Assembly (NCBI GenBank): GCA_945878795.1
Contig: CAMDWF010000053.1
Coordinates: 1 to 10,558 of the forward strand
From: Synechococcus sp. UW140
GTDB taxonomy: Bacteria; Cyanobacteriota; Cyanobacteriia; PCC-6307; Cyanobiaceae
Reading direction: 5' to 3'
DNA length: 10,558 nucleotides
The notes under the pieces are model-generated. The model made no database searches. It was not told where the DNA came from and worked only from the letters and a program-made list of their open reading frames with translations. Positions 1-6,985 of this stretch are shown piece by piece. How positions within the stretch are numbered: position 1 is the stretch's first letter; every line of letters begins with the position of its first letter. The translations under genes were made by a program, and so were the position numbers.

Positions 1-119
1 GCAGTGGTGACGACCTGCTGCAGGCCAGCGATAGCTGGTTTGGTGATACCTACCTATTCCAGATAGGCGATGGCAAGGATGTCATCAATGACTTTGGCTG
101 GTATGGAACTGATTCTATC
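1..119 (+). repeat. Long direct repeat, copy 1
   Basis: This segment matches 586-704 base for base except at four positions (11, 59, 65, 68). The offset is 585 bases, exactly 195 codons, and all four differences are third-position and synonymous. The left edge of the repeat is cut by the window, so the unit may be longer and there may be more copies upstream. It encodes the SGDDLLQASDSWFGD...GTDSI stretch of the RTX protein. Confidence 0.95.
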
Positions 120-998
120 TCTTTCGGTGCAGGTATCAATCCCTCCGAATTGATGCTCCATCGCGTCGGCCTTGACCTGGGCTTGTTCCTTAATGCCAAT
201 GACCAGATCTTAGTTAAGAATTGGTTTTCTAGCAGCCTGCAGTATATCGAGCAGGTTCGCTTTGCAAATGGCAGCAGCTGGAATGTCGACACCATCGCAA
301 GTACACCCATTCTTTCTGCCGGCGGCAGCAATGCCGATACCCTGGTCGGTTGGCATGGCCTCGATCTGCTCGATGCTGGCGATGGCAACGATAGCCTCAG
401 CGGCGGCGCCGGTCATGACAGCCTACTTGGCGGTAGCGGCAACGATTCCCTCAACGGAGACGGCGGCGATGACCTAATCGATGCTGGCGACGGCAACGAC
501 CTGATTACAGACTACTCCGGCACCAATACCCTACGCGGTGGAGCCGGTAACGACACCATTCACGCCCGCGGCAGTTTTGCAGGCGGCAGTGGTGATGACC
601 TGCTGCAGGCCAGCGATAGCTGGTTTGGTGATACCTACCTATTTCAGATTGGTGATGGCAAGGATGTCATCAATGACTTTGGCTGGTATGGAACTGATTC
701 TATCATCTTTGGGAGTGGAATCAATGCCAACTTGCTTTGGTTTCAGAAGTCAGGGACTGATCTGGAAGTGACAAGAATTGGATCAACAGAAGGTGTCACT
801 ATCAAAAACTGGTATACAAGCAGTTTCCAGCAGATCGAACGTTTCCACTCTGGTGATGGAAAGGTTTTATCGAACACAAATGTCAATGCTCTTGTTAGTG
901 CGATGGCAGCTTTTTTACCACCCACTGTTGGTCAGACTGCCCTATCTGATAACTATTCTATTCCTCTTAATCCGGTGATTGCAGCCGCCTGGCTTTAA
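1..998 (+). CDS. RTX calcium-binding secreted protein, C-terminal part (5' truncated by window edge)
   Basis: The frame is open from base 3 to the TAA at 996-998, so the gene starts outside the window; a TTG at 150 or ATG at 153 is internal and not the true start. A central block holds glycine/aspartate nonapeptides of the GGxGxDxL type (DAGDGNDSL, SGGAGHDSL, LGGSGNDSL, RGGAGNDTI), the calcium-binding beta-roll of RTX proteins. On both sides lies a related module: GDGKDVINDFG...GTDSI, then a stretch ending in VKNWF...QYIEQVRFANG (first copy) or IKNWY...QQIERFHSGDG (second copy), which resembles the haemolysin-type calcium-binding-related domain. The tail (LVSAMAAFLPP...PVIAAAWL) is like the C-terminal end of many cyanobacterial type I-secreted proteins. 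I infer an exported, calcium-folded surface or extracellular protein; no enzymatic domain is visible in this part. The neighbours are unrelated and on the opposite strand. Confidence 0.9.
   Translation, partial: SGDDLLQASDSWFGDTYLFQIGDGKDVINDFGWYGTDSISFGAGINPSELMLHRVGLDLGLFLNANDQILVKNWFSSSLQYIEQVRFANGSSWNVDTIASTPILSAGGSNADTLVGWHGLDLLDAGDGNDSLSGGAGHDSLLGGSGNDSLNGDGGDDLIDAGDGNDLITDYSGTNTLRGGAGNDTIHARGSFAGGSGDDLLQASDSWFGDTYLFQIGDGKDVINDFGWYGTDSIIFGSGINANLLWFQKSGTDLEVTRIGSTEGVTIKNWYTSSFQQIERFHSGDGKVLSNTNVNALVSAMAAFLPPTVGQTALSDNYSIPLNPVIAAAWL
372..605 (+). repeat. RTX nonapeptide repeat block
   Basis: Seven consecutive nine-residue units (27 bases each) run from 372 to 560, then a six-residue interruption (HARGSF), then one more unit (AGGSGDDLL) at 579-605. 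Most units fit the x-G-G-x-G-x-D-x-L/I pattern; the unit at 507-533 (TDYSGTNTL) is degenerate and lacks the usual second glycine and the aspartate. In the RTX family such units form a parallel beta-roll that binds calcium between turns after export. Confidence 0.9.
586..704 (+). repeat. Long direct repeat, copy 2
   Basis: Second copy of the 1-119 repeat inside the same RTX reading frame. Identity ends abruptly at base 704; beyond it the two copies keep only protein-level similarity (SISFGAGIN versus SIIFGSGIN, then KNWF versus KNWY). This is consistent with a 195-residue module duplicated in tandem, part of which has been kept identical. Confidence 0.95.
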
Positions 999-1128
999 AA
1001 CAAATATTTACCCATAATGACTTGGCTTACGCCATTCATCCTGGCTAGCTGTTTTTCTGCCACCTTATCCAGCCTTAGGGATATGATTCAATCAAACACA
1101 AGCCGAACGCTAAAACCTTCCTACCTAC

Positions 1129-1917
1129 TTAGCCAACAGATACCTTCTCCCCCTCCCTATCCTGGGCCTCAAGTAGCCCATAGGACAGCGGCCAGCGTTT
1201 ACTCGGCAGATAATACGAGCCAAAGATCCTGTCCATCAGGGGCAGAAAGGTGGCATAGTTTTTATTGATATGGCTCATGTCTTCGTTGGTGTGGTGCCAG
1301 TGGTGGAATGCGGGCGTGGCGATTAACAGTTCTAGCCAGCCCAGCCGCCAGTTCAGATTGGCATGTACAAAAAAGGTCTAGGTGGTGGCGATCACCGTGT
1401 AAAGTATCGGCAGTTGGTCTGGGCTGGCTCCACTTGGTTGGGCCAGACCAACCAGATACACCGTCATCAAAGCAGAGAAACGGCCAAAGGCCATATAGAA
1501 TGGACGGGCGCAGCTATTGACCAGCCAGTCGATATGGGCTGCGGAGTGTTGCACGGCGTGGAAACGCCAATACCAGGGTACTTTGTGGCTGAGGCGATGG
1601 CCCCAGTAACCCCCCAACTTGGCCACCAGGATCATCAAGAGCAGCCGTTCACGCCATGGCATGGAGGCCGCCCAGCCGTAGAAGGGGATGGGGTGGAGTT
1701 GGCGCACCGCCCAAGCCAGGCAGGAGAGGGGCAGGATCAGGAGCAGCCTGGGCAGCAGCCCATTGATAAAGTAATAGTCGAGGTCGGCCCGGAACTAGGG
1801 ACGCAGGATGCGAGCACGCTTAAGCGGAAATAGGCGCTCCAACGGAATAAAGATCAGACCCAGCAGGCCCAGCCACACCAGCAAACTGAACAGTTCTATC
1901 AAGGGCTGGGCAGGCAT
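1129..1917 (-). pseudogene. Sterol desaturase / fatty-acid hydroxylase family protein, broken by two in-frame TAG codons
   Basis: Read on the minus strand from ATG 1917-1915 to TAA 1131-1129, the frame is colinear with a whole family member (262 codons) and contains no frameshift, but has TAG at codon 41 (1797-1795) and at codon 180 (1380-1378). Family members are membrane-bound di-iron enzymes that hydroxylate or desaturate lipids or sterols. Recognisable parts are a hydrophobic N-terminus, the first histidine box HRLSH, a second box reading HAVQHS, and the final box FHHWHHTN followed by DRIFGSYYLP and a WPLSYG tail. The second box normally reads HxxHH; here its first paired His is Gln (CAA, 1551-1549). 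The usual R-x-H-P further on reads CARP, so another conserved His appears lost. Together with two nonsense codons this argues for a dead gene rather than readthrough. The longest uninterrupted piece is 1378-1707. Confidence 0.85.
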
Positions 1918-1992
1918 CGGTACAGGGGATTCGAGCGGGACCTGATCTAGAGAAATGGGTGTGAACCTCAGCCGATCCCCGTGGGGCGTTGA

Positions 1993-2816
1993 TCAGTCGC
2001 GTCGAATGCGCTGGCGCAGGTGGCGGCTGTAGCCGTAGGCGGCTGCCGCACCGAGAACGGCCAAGGGGCCAGGCACGGGGGGCATCTCACGAAGCTGGAC
2101 GTTATCAAGCAGGGACATGGGAGGCATACCAGCAGGAGTGCAACTTGAGATGAATTTAACTATCTGCAAACCAGTGGAGGTTAGGGTGAAAGTTTTGGTG
2201 TATGCAATCCAACCACTGAAGGTGTTTGGGCCAGCAGAGGCTCTTACTTGATCTTGGTCCGAGCCGAAAATGATATCCCAGCCACTTGTAATCAAAGTAT
2301 CTTGAAAATAAGGGGAAGCTGCCCAGTTGAACGACAAATGATATGCTTTGCCCGCCATCAAGTTGTCCATTTGGGAAATGCTAACATTGTAGGAGCCACC
2401 AACATCACCATCTGCTTGAAAATAAAATGTTCCTGAGTAGCGAGTGGAAGAGGCGCTGACGCTAATGTAGGCAATTGCGTCAAATTATGATTATCCCTGA
2501 TGGAAGCTATGCTTAGCCCCATCCCAGTAACTGTCCAGTTAGAAACGCTTGTAGGAGGCACGCAACCACTGGAACCACAAAATTGGGACCAAAAACCCGG
2601 CCCCTGGAATTGGCCGGCGCCTCCACTAACCTCGTAGCTCGCATTCTGCACCAAGTTAGTAAAGGCTCGAGCTGATGTTCCCCAGAAGAAAAGGACAGCT
2701 GCCCCCAGAGCCAGAAGGGTGGCGGATTTACTTCTGCTGCAGCCCTCAGCTACCACGGCTAAGCCACTGTTAGATCCAATCGAATCGGGAACTGAGTGGC
2801 GCTTCATGGCTGACAT
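1993..2816 (-). pseudogene. Exosortase-type (PEP-CTERM-like) surface protein, split by a one-base frameshift
   Basis: The minus-strand frame from ATG 2816 has a signal peptide (LLALGAAVLFFWGTSARA) followed by FTNLVQNASYEV, then a jelly-roll-like domain similar to DUF642/choice-of-anchor modules (W...TVTG, FYFQADGD, MAGKAYHLSFNWAAS, SLLDNVQL). The frame is lost after SIRDNH near 2481-2490; adding one base there (AATTTGAC to AATTTTGAC) joins it to a second frame reading FDAIAYISVSASSTRYSGT and on to the TGA at 1995-1993. The repaired protein is about 274 residues. Its tail, VPGPL.VLGAAAA.GYSRHLRQRIRRD, is a short linker, hydrophobic helix and basic end like the cyanobacterial exosortase sorting signals, although the literal PEP motif is absent. 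I infer an exported protein held at or shed from the surface. A sequencing error is an alternative to real inactivation. An AT-rich spacer (2817-2980) precedes it and may hold its promoter, with no clear consensus. TTG 2819 and ATG 2807 are other possible starts. Confidence 0.75.
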
Positions 2817-3624
2817 CAATTAACAATAGCTATCATGCATGAACTAAAACTTATGTTGTATATTGGCGTATCGATTCTTGTTTGCATCTAGCGCACATAT
2901 TGTATCTTTTCAGACCTTTTGCATTGACGCCGTTTTGCCTTGCCTAAATCCCAATGCCCCAATCTTGATTCACCACCTCTTCAACCCGACTGTATCATAT
3001 TAAATCGGTGATCCAGGCGGCTGGCCAGCACCGCCCCGCTATGCAGGCCCCCTTTTATATAACCGTAGAAGCCGGCTCTGTTGTATTCACCGGTGATAAG
3101 TAACTTGTCCTGTCAGCCACCCTCCAGTTGAGGAAATACCTTGCCCACCTTGCCCACGACGGGTCGCTATAGCTGCAGCGGCTCCAGCGCTCGTTCGGCC
3201 AGAGGCAGAAAATCTGCGACTGCTGGTGGCTGTTGAACCCAGGATAAAGAATATCGAGTTGCCGCTTGTTCAGCTCGCGGTGCCGCGCCAGGTCATGCCC
3301 TCAGCCCCGTCGCTAAGTGAATCGGGCACCAGTCCGGCTGCCTGCCAGAAGGGTTTATCAGCCCGGTTCAGCACTTTGATGGCGCTGCCGGTGGCGATCC
3401 GGTAGTCGGCGGTGCCATCAACGCCACCGCATCTCCCTCCAGCCCTCCCGCACCGCCCCAGATTGCAGCGTCAGCTTGGCGATCGGGTCCGTTAGGTCGA
3501 TCGCGGCCACCGGCGAGCACAGCAGGATATGGCCAGCGCCGATGTCGCCGGCTAGGGCATTTGTCAGGGATTGGTTGCCGGAGGCGCAGCGGAAGTTTTC
3601 ACTTTCGCTTCCAATGCCTCGACG

Positions 3625-3652
3625 CCTGTTGGCCGCAATCGCGGCCAACAGG
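3625..3652. repeat. Perfect 12-bp inverted repeat, 4-base loop
   Basis: CCTGTTGGCCGC (3625-3636) and GCGGCCAACAGG (3641-3652) are exact reverse complements around AATC. The palindrome lies inside the amine oxidase remnant, where the minus strand reads LLAAIAANR. It has no T-tract after it on either strand, so it does not look like an intrinsic terminator. Confidence 0.9.
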
Positions 3653-4070
3653 GCGAGGTAACTAAAATGGACTGACAAGCAACACATGTCATTGGCGATC
3701 TTCGCTATCGCCCCCTGCCGCGCCAGCGGGCTGTCGGGCCATCGCTGGGCTGCCTGCGCCAAAGATTGCCGTCGAGCTGCTTAGCGTTGGTGCTTAGCCA
3801 GGGCTGCTGGTGGTTGATTGTGAGGGCATCGCCATTCATGCTCTGTTGCACCTGATCGAGAAACTTCCACAGTTGGGCCACTTCCTTACCAACAAGGCTC
3901 GGCCGTTAATTAGGATGGGCGAATCGGCCTCTTCGCCTTCGGGCAGTTCGTTGAGGTCGAGGCCAAACTGCTTGGCATGGGCCAGGCAGGTGGGATGGTT
4001 GAGCCCAATAAACTGCCATCCCGTTTCCACCTTCTCGCCCGGCAGCAAGCTATTGAACGAATGCACCCGC

Positions 4071-4107
4071 CCGCCTTGGTGCTGGCGATCCGCCAGCACC
4101 AAGGCGG
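4071..4107. repeat. Perfect 17-bp inverted repeat, 3-base loop
   Basis: CCGCCTTGGTGCTGGCG (4071-4087) and CGCCAGCACCAAGGCGG (4091-4107) are exact reverse complements around ATC. On the minus strand the palindrome encodes the junction LVLADRQHQGG, just where a flavoprotein usually has the acidic end of its second FAD-binding strand. No T-tract follows, so terminator function is unlikely. An inverted duplication by template switching would explain its near-zero loop and exact arms. Confidence 0.95.
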
Positions 4108-4169
4108 CGCCAGCGGCACGGTTGCTGAGCAAAAACTCCCGGCGCCTGAAGACCGAGGGCCTGGCGCCG

Positions 4170-4184
4170 GCTCGCCGGGCGAGC
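4170..4184. repeat. Short 7-bp palindrome, 1-base centre
   Basis: GCTCGCC (4170-4176) and GGCGAGC (4178-4184) flank a single G. It lies about 60 bases from the 17-bp palindrome, at the presumed N-terminal edge of the amine oxidase remnant. In this GC-rich sequence a 7-bp arm could be chance, so it matters only as part of the local cluster. Confidence 0.7.
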
Positions 4185-4371
4185 TTGCTGATCAGACTTC
4201 TGCCCATATCCAGTCAAGCAAAACTATTGGTTGAAGTCTATGTCGGGTCGACGGTAATAGCCCTAGATTTGGCGTAGCCAACTCCTCCAACTCCCAGGGC
4301 AAGGCCAACCCCAAGCTGTCATCGCAACTCTGCACCGATTGCTGAGCGCAGCCAGAAGCTTGGGCTCAAGG

Positions 4372-5733
4372 TCACAGGGCTGCCAACTCCGCAACCAGCT
4401 CCACAAACCGCGGCCGGCTCGCCGCCACGCTTGCCGCGCAGCGTAATTGCAGCGCCTTTAACGACGCCAGCCGCCCGTCCTGTTCGCTGTCACAGCGTTC
4501 TATTAATTCGCCCAGCAAACAACCGAAGGCGCGTACTTCCAGCGCCTCAAACAAATTGGCGCCGTCACTTGACTGCGGTGGGTAAAAAGAGGCCGCCCCG
4601 AAGTCCCCCAAAAAACAACCGCCCTCGGGCCGATACAGCACGTTATGCGCATAAAAATCGCCATGCAAAATCCCCCTGGCGTGCAGATGCTCGCCGGCAG
4701 CAGCCAAACCCTGCGCCAGATCCAGCACCATGGCCAAGGAGAAACGTTGCTCGTCGTCGTAGATGTCCCTTGTGCAGGTCGTCAGATCAGGTGGTCCGGC
4801 CAGATTGCGAAATTCCGGGTCGACCCACGGCATCACCAAGCCGCTGCTGCCCTCCGGGTGCCCGCTCAGTTCACCAATCACCCCAATCAAGTGAGGGTGA
4901 TTACCCGCTGCCAAACAGGCCGCCATTTCTTCTGCAGGAAAGCCGTCACTGGTGACCGCCCCCTTAAACAATTTCACCGCCACGGGCTGCCCGGCCTCCT
5001 GCGGCGATGGCTGCCAGTAAGCCTTGTGAATAACTCCCGAGGCGCCTTCACCTAGTTTTTCAGCCAATTCAATATCTTGCCATTGCAGCCGGGCCACGGC
5101 CGCACTCGCTGCCGACGGCGCCGCTGCAACCGGATTGCCGCCAAACGCCAACCAGGTTAATCGCGGTAGTTGCAGCAGCCACTCCGGCAAAGCCTCGAAC
5201 CGGTTGGCCGATATCCGCAGCAGCTCCAGCCCAACGCAGCCGCCCATCGCCTCCGGCAAAACCTCCAGTTGATTGCCGGCCAACATTAGTTTTTGCAGCC
5301 GCGTACAGCTGCCGATTGAGTCGGGAAGCGCTGAAATTTGATTATCCGTGAGGATCAACCAGCGCAACCCAGGCGCAATGGCGCCAGCTGATACCTTCCT
5401 AATGCGGTTGGCTTTAAACCCCACCATCTCAAGGTGAGGGCACGTGGACAGCACCTCGGGCAGCCGGGTAAAGCGATTATCCGAGCAGAACAAAACCCGT
5501 AACTTGCTTAGCCGCGATAAATCATCTGGGAGTGTGGCTAACGAGTTGCCCGAGAGATTCAGCACCTCAAGGCTGTCGGCTAACTCGAAGATTTCCGGCG
5601 GAAATTCCCTCAGGTCACAGGTAAGATCCAGCCGCGTGATCCCCTCAAGCTGACCGGAGCGCAGGGCGCTAAGAGTAGCGGTGCTTGTCGTCATGGGTCG
5701 AAGGGCTAGCCGATGCAGTGCCTCAGGCCTCAT
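4372..5733 (-). CDS. Leucine-rich-repeat protein kinase (LRR domain plus Ser/Thr-type kinase domain)
   Basis: A 453-residue protein ending at TGA 4374-4372. Residues about 30-205 are leucine-rich repeats of the LxxLxLxxNxLxxLP type (LEVLNLSGNSLATLP, LRWLILTDNQISALP, LQKLMLAGNQLEVLP). Residues about 218-453 are a eukaryotic-like kinase: glycine loop GEGASG (228-233), invariant Lys254 in VAVK, a probable helix-C Glu268 or Glu269, catalytic HGD (357-359) with Asn364, and DFG (377-379). All residues for phosphotransfer are present, but the Asp-preceding Arg is Gly and the activation segment is short with no visible APE, so regulation probably differs from RD kinases. No signal peptide or membrane helix is seen, so it is likely cytoplasmic; I infer that the LRR part selects partners or substrates. 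ATG 5733 overlaps the upstream stop as ATGA, favouring translational coupling; ATG 5694 (MTTSTATLSALRSGQ) fits the domain boundary equally well and could be the true start. Confidence 0.92.
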   Translation of the reverse strand: MRPEALHRLALRPMTTSTATLSALRSGQLEGITRLDLTCDLREFPPEIFELADSLEVLNLSGNSLATLPDDLSRLSKLRVLFCSDNRFTRLPEVLSTCPHLEMVGFKANRIRKVSAGAIAPGLRWLILTDNQISALPDSIGSCTRLQKLMLAGNQLEVLPEAMGGCVGLELLRISANRFEALPEWLLQLPRLTWLAFGGNPVAAAPSAASAAVARLQWQDIELAEKLGEGASGVIHKAYWQPSPQEAGQPVAVKLFKGAVTSDGFPAEEMAACLAAGNHPHLIGVIGELSGHPEGSSGLVMPWVDPEFRNLAGPPDLTTCTRDIYDDEQRFSLAMVLDLAQGLAAAGEHLHARGILHGDFYAHNVLYRPEGGCFLGDFGAASFYPPQSSDGANLFEALEVRAFGCLLGELIERCDSEQDGRLASLKALQLRCAASVAASRPRFVELVAELAAL

Positions 5734-5939
5734 GCCTCAGGTTTAAGGAACCGACCCGCCAGCCGCACGGCCAACACCGCTGCGGCGATGCCGTAGACCG
5801 CAAAGGTGATCGCCTGGCCGCTGCTGCCGCCTTCGTAGACATCGCGTTGCAGCAGCACGAAATCGGCCAGGGACGATACCGTGCCCCACAGCATCACCCA
5901 GACGCTCACGTAAGCAACTCCTTTTACGGTCGGGTTCAT
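5730..5939 (-). CDS. Small two-helix membrane protein, conserved hypothetical
   Basis: A 69-residue protein with two hydrophobic stretches, about residues 7-30 (VAYVSVWVMLWGTVSSL) and 41-60 (QAITFAVYGIAAAVLAVRL), separated by a short polar loop (LLQRDVYEGGSSGQ) and ending in the basic GRFLKPEA. It is probably an inner or thylakoid membrane hairpin. I recognise no function. Its TGA (5732-5730) overlaps the kinase ATG at 5733-5731, and 74 bases separate it from the HAD gene upstream. A TATTAT hexamer at 5976-5971 could be a minus-strand -10 box for a secondary promoter, but no good -35 goes with it. Normal codon use and the coupled position support a real gene. Confidence 0.8.
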   Translation of the reverse strand: MNPTVKGVAYVSVWVMLWGTVSSLADFVLLQRDVYEGGSSGQAITFAVYGIAAAVLAVRLAGRFLKPEA

Positions 5940-6013
5940 GGGGTGTGGGTGCCGGTATGGGACCGCATAGATAATAGAGAAGTGATATTGCCTGCAGGTT
6001 ATCAGGTAGGGCC

Positions 6014-6985
6014 CTACGAGCCTCTCCCAAAGACGGCATTCCAGTCCTGCTCCATATCCACCACGATCCAGCCGCGACTGGGGGCCTCCTTCAGGGCTTC
6101 AACTAGCTTGCCCGTGCTCTTCGTTTCGGCGTCATAGGCATACTCGCGTTCGGCGTCGGTGTGGTGGATGATCAGGCCAAAACTCGGCAGCGGGTTGTTG
6201 ATGGTGGTGTATTGCAACATTGCCTTGTCGCCATCGCTGTTGCCACAACACAGGATTGGCCTGCGGCCGATGAATTGATGAATGCCTACGGGCTTGCCCT
6301 GCTTATCATTAACGAACAAATAATCGAGCGTTTTGATCAGCACCGGACCGCTGTCGCGCAGCTCATATTTCGTCCGCGCTGTCGAGCCCACCACTTGCTC
6401 TGGCGGGATGCCGTAGACCCGCTCCACCCAGACCCGCATGAAGTCCGCACCACCACCGGAAACAATGAAGTTTTTGAAGCCATTAGCCCGCAGCAGACTC
6501 AACAGTTCCTGCATCGGTTGGTAGGTGAGTTCGTCATAGGGCCGCTTGAATCGCGGATGGCGGGCCGTTTGCAGCCAGGCCTGCACGGCAGCGCCAAACT
6601 CATCGGCCGTCATGCCTGCATGGGTGATCGCCAAGATCTGCATCAGGCCATCAAAATGCTCGCCGGCCAGCAGCTTGGCAAAATCCCCGCTTAAGGCGGC
6701 CTGCACCATGGGCTCCGCAGCCAGTTCGGGCTCGCTGACGAGGCGTCTTTGCAGTTCGTCGATGGCAAAGGCAACCTGAAATGGCAGCGGATTTTCCGGC
6801 CACAGACAGCCGTCGTTATCGAATACGGCGATGCGCTCTGCCAGGGGCACAAAGTCTGCTGATTCAGCCTTTGTCACCTTGGCGATGAATGCCAAAATCG
6901 CCTGTTTGGCGGCGCCCCCATTCCAGGAGGGCAGTGGGTCAGCCAGCATCAGAAAAATCGTAGAGTTTGGTTTGAGCAGTACCAT
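6014..6985 (-). CDS. HAD-superfamily phosphatase (phosphoserine-phosphatase-like)
   Basis: A 323-residue protein ending at TAG 6016-6014. HAD motif I is VFDNDGCLW, with nucleophile Asp56 and general acid/base Asp58; motif II is the Ser of FIVSGGG (Ser176); a Lys in NDKQGKPVGI (about 228-231) may serve as motif III; motif IV is GNSDGD (248-253). The helical insert between motifs I and II (about 63-160) is the cap that shapes substrate choice. The family hydrolyses phosphate esters; the substrate here is unknown. Motif I normally reads DxDGT; here the Thr is Cys60 (TGT), an unusual but probably tolerated change. The start is uncertain: ATG 6985 overlaps the upstream gene by 47 bases and gives a non-conserved leader (MVLLKPNSTIFL), whereas ATG 6949 (MLADPLPSWNG) begins at the conserved region and overlaps the upstream stop by 11 bases. 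No convincing signal peptide is seen. Confidence 0.88.
   Translation of the reverse strand: MVLLKPNSTIFLMLADPLPSWNGGAAKQAILAFIAKVTKAESADFVPLAERIAVFDNDGCLWPENPLPFQVAFAIDELQRRLVSEPELAAEPMVQAALSGDFAKLLAGEHFDGLMQILAITHAGMTADEFGAAVQAWLQTARHPRFKRPYDELTYQPMQELLSLLRANGFKNFIVSGGGADFMRVWVERVYGIPPEQVVGSTARTKYELRDSGPVLIKTLDYLFVNDKQGKPVGIHQFIGRRPILCCGNSDGDKAMLQYTTINNPLPSFGLIIHHTDAEREYAYDAETKSTGKLVEALKEAPSRGWIVVDMEQDWNAVFGRGS

Larger units (their letters stand above)
2981..4207 (-). pseudogene. Flavin amine oxidase family remnant, multiple frameshifts and stops
   Basis: Pieces of an FAD-dependent amine oxidase can be read in order on the minus strand but in shifting frames. First, 4207 to about 3900 gives LVLA...GGRVHSFN...VETGWQFIGLNHP, typical of the segment just after the FAD-binding Rossmann fold. 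Next, about 3890-3700 gives EVAQLWKFLDQVQQSMNGD...QQPWLS. Then 3762-3418 gives SPLARQGAIAKIANDMCC, ENFRCASGNQSLTNALAG and a VAAIDL strand. About 3419-3270 gives GSAIKVLNRADKPFWQAAGLV...GMTWRGT ending in TGA. About 3279-3157 gives LDILYPGF...CLWPNERWSRCSYSDP. Finally, 3157-2981 gives VGKVGKVFPQLEGG, an in-frame TGA (3115-3113) where a Trp is expected, then LLITGEYNRAGFYGYIKGGLHSGAVL, the usual C-terminal FAD-contact end. The N-terminal GxGxxG motif is not recognisable upstream. Family enzymes oxidise amines or related substrates with FAD. This copy cannot make a working protein. Confidence 0.85.

Noticed and set aside
1..704. CRISPR array
   Set aside because: The repeats are coding, in frame, and 27 or 585 bases apart without unique spacers; they are RTX protein repeats.
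999..1128. Terminator between the convergent RTX and desaturase-like genes
   Set aside because: I looked for a GC stem followed by T on either strand and saw none that was convincing.
1363..1833. A 156-codon plus-strand open frame
   Set aside because: It lies antisense to the desaturase-family pseudogene and has no recognisable feature of its own.
1129..1917. Amber recoding or readthrough in the desaturase-like gene
   Set aside because: Two TAG codons coincide with loss of conserved histidines, and nothing nearby suggests a suppressor tRNA or recoding element.
4071..4107. Intrinsic terminator
   Set aside because: The hairpin is strong but no T-tract follows on either strand and it lies inside coding sequence.
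4195..4350. An open minus-strand stretch (SLGLALPWELEELATP...LLDWIWAEV) upstream of the amine oxidase remnant
   Set aside because: About 50 codons, no start or ribosome binding site that stands out, and no family I recognise; it could be remnant or chance.
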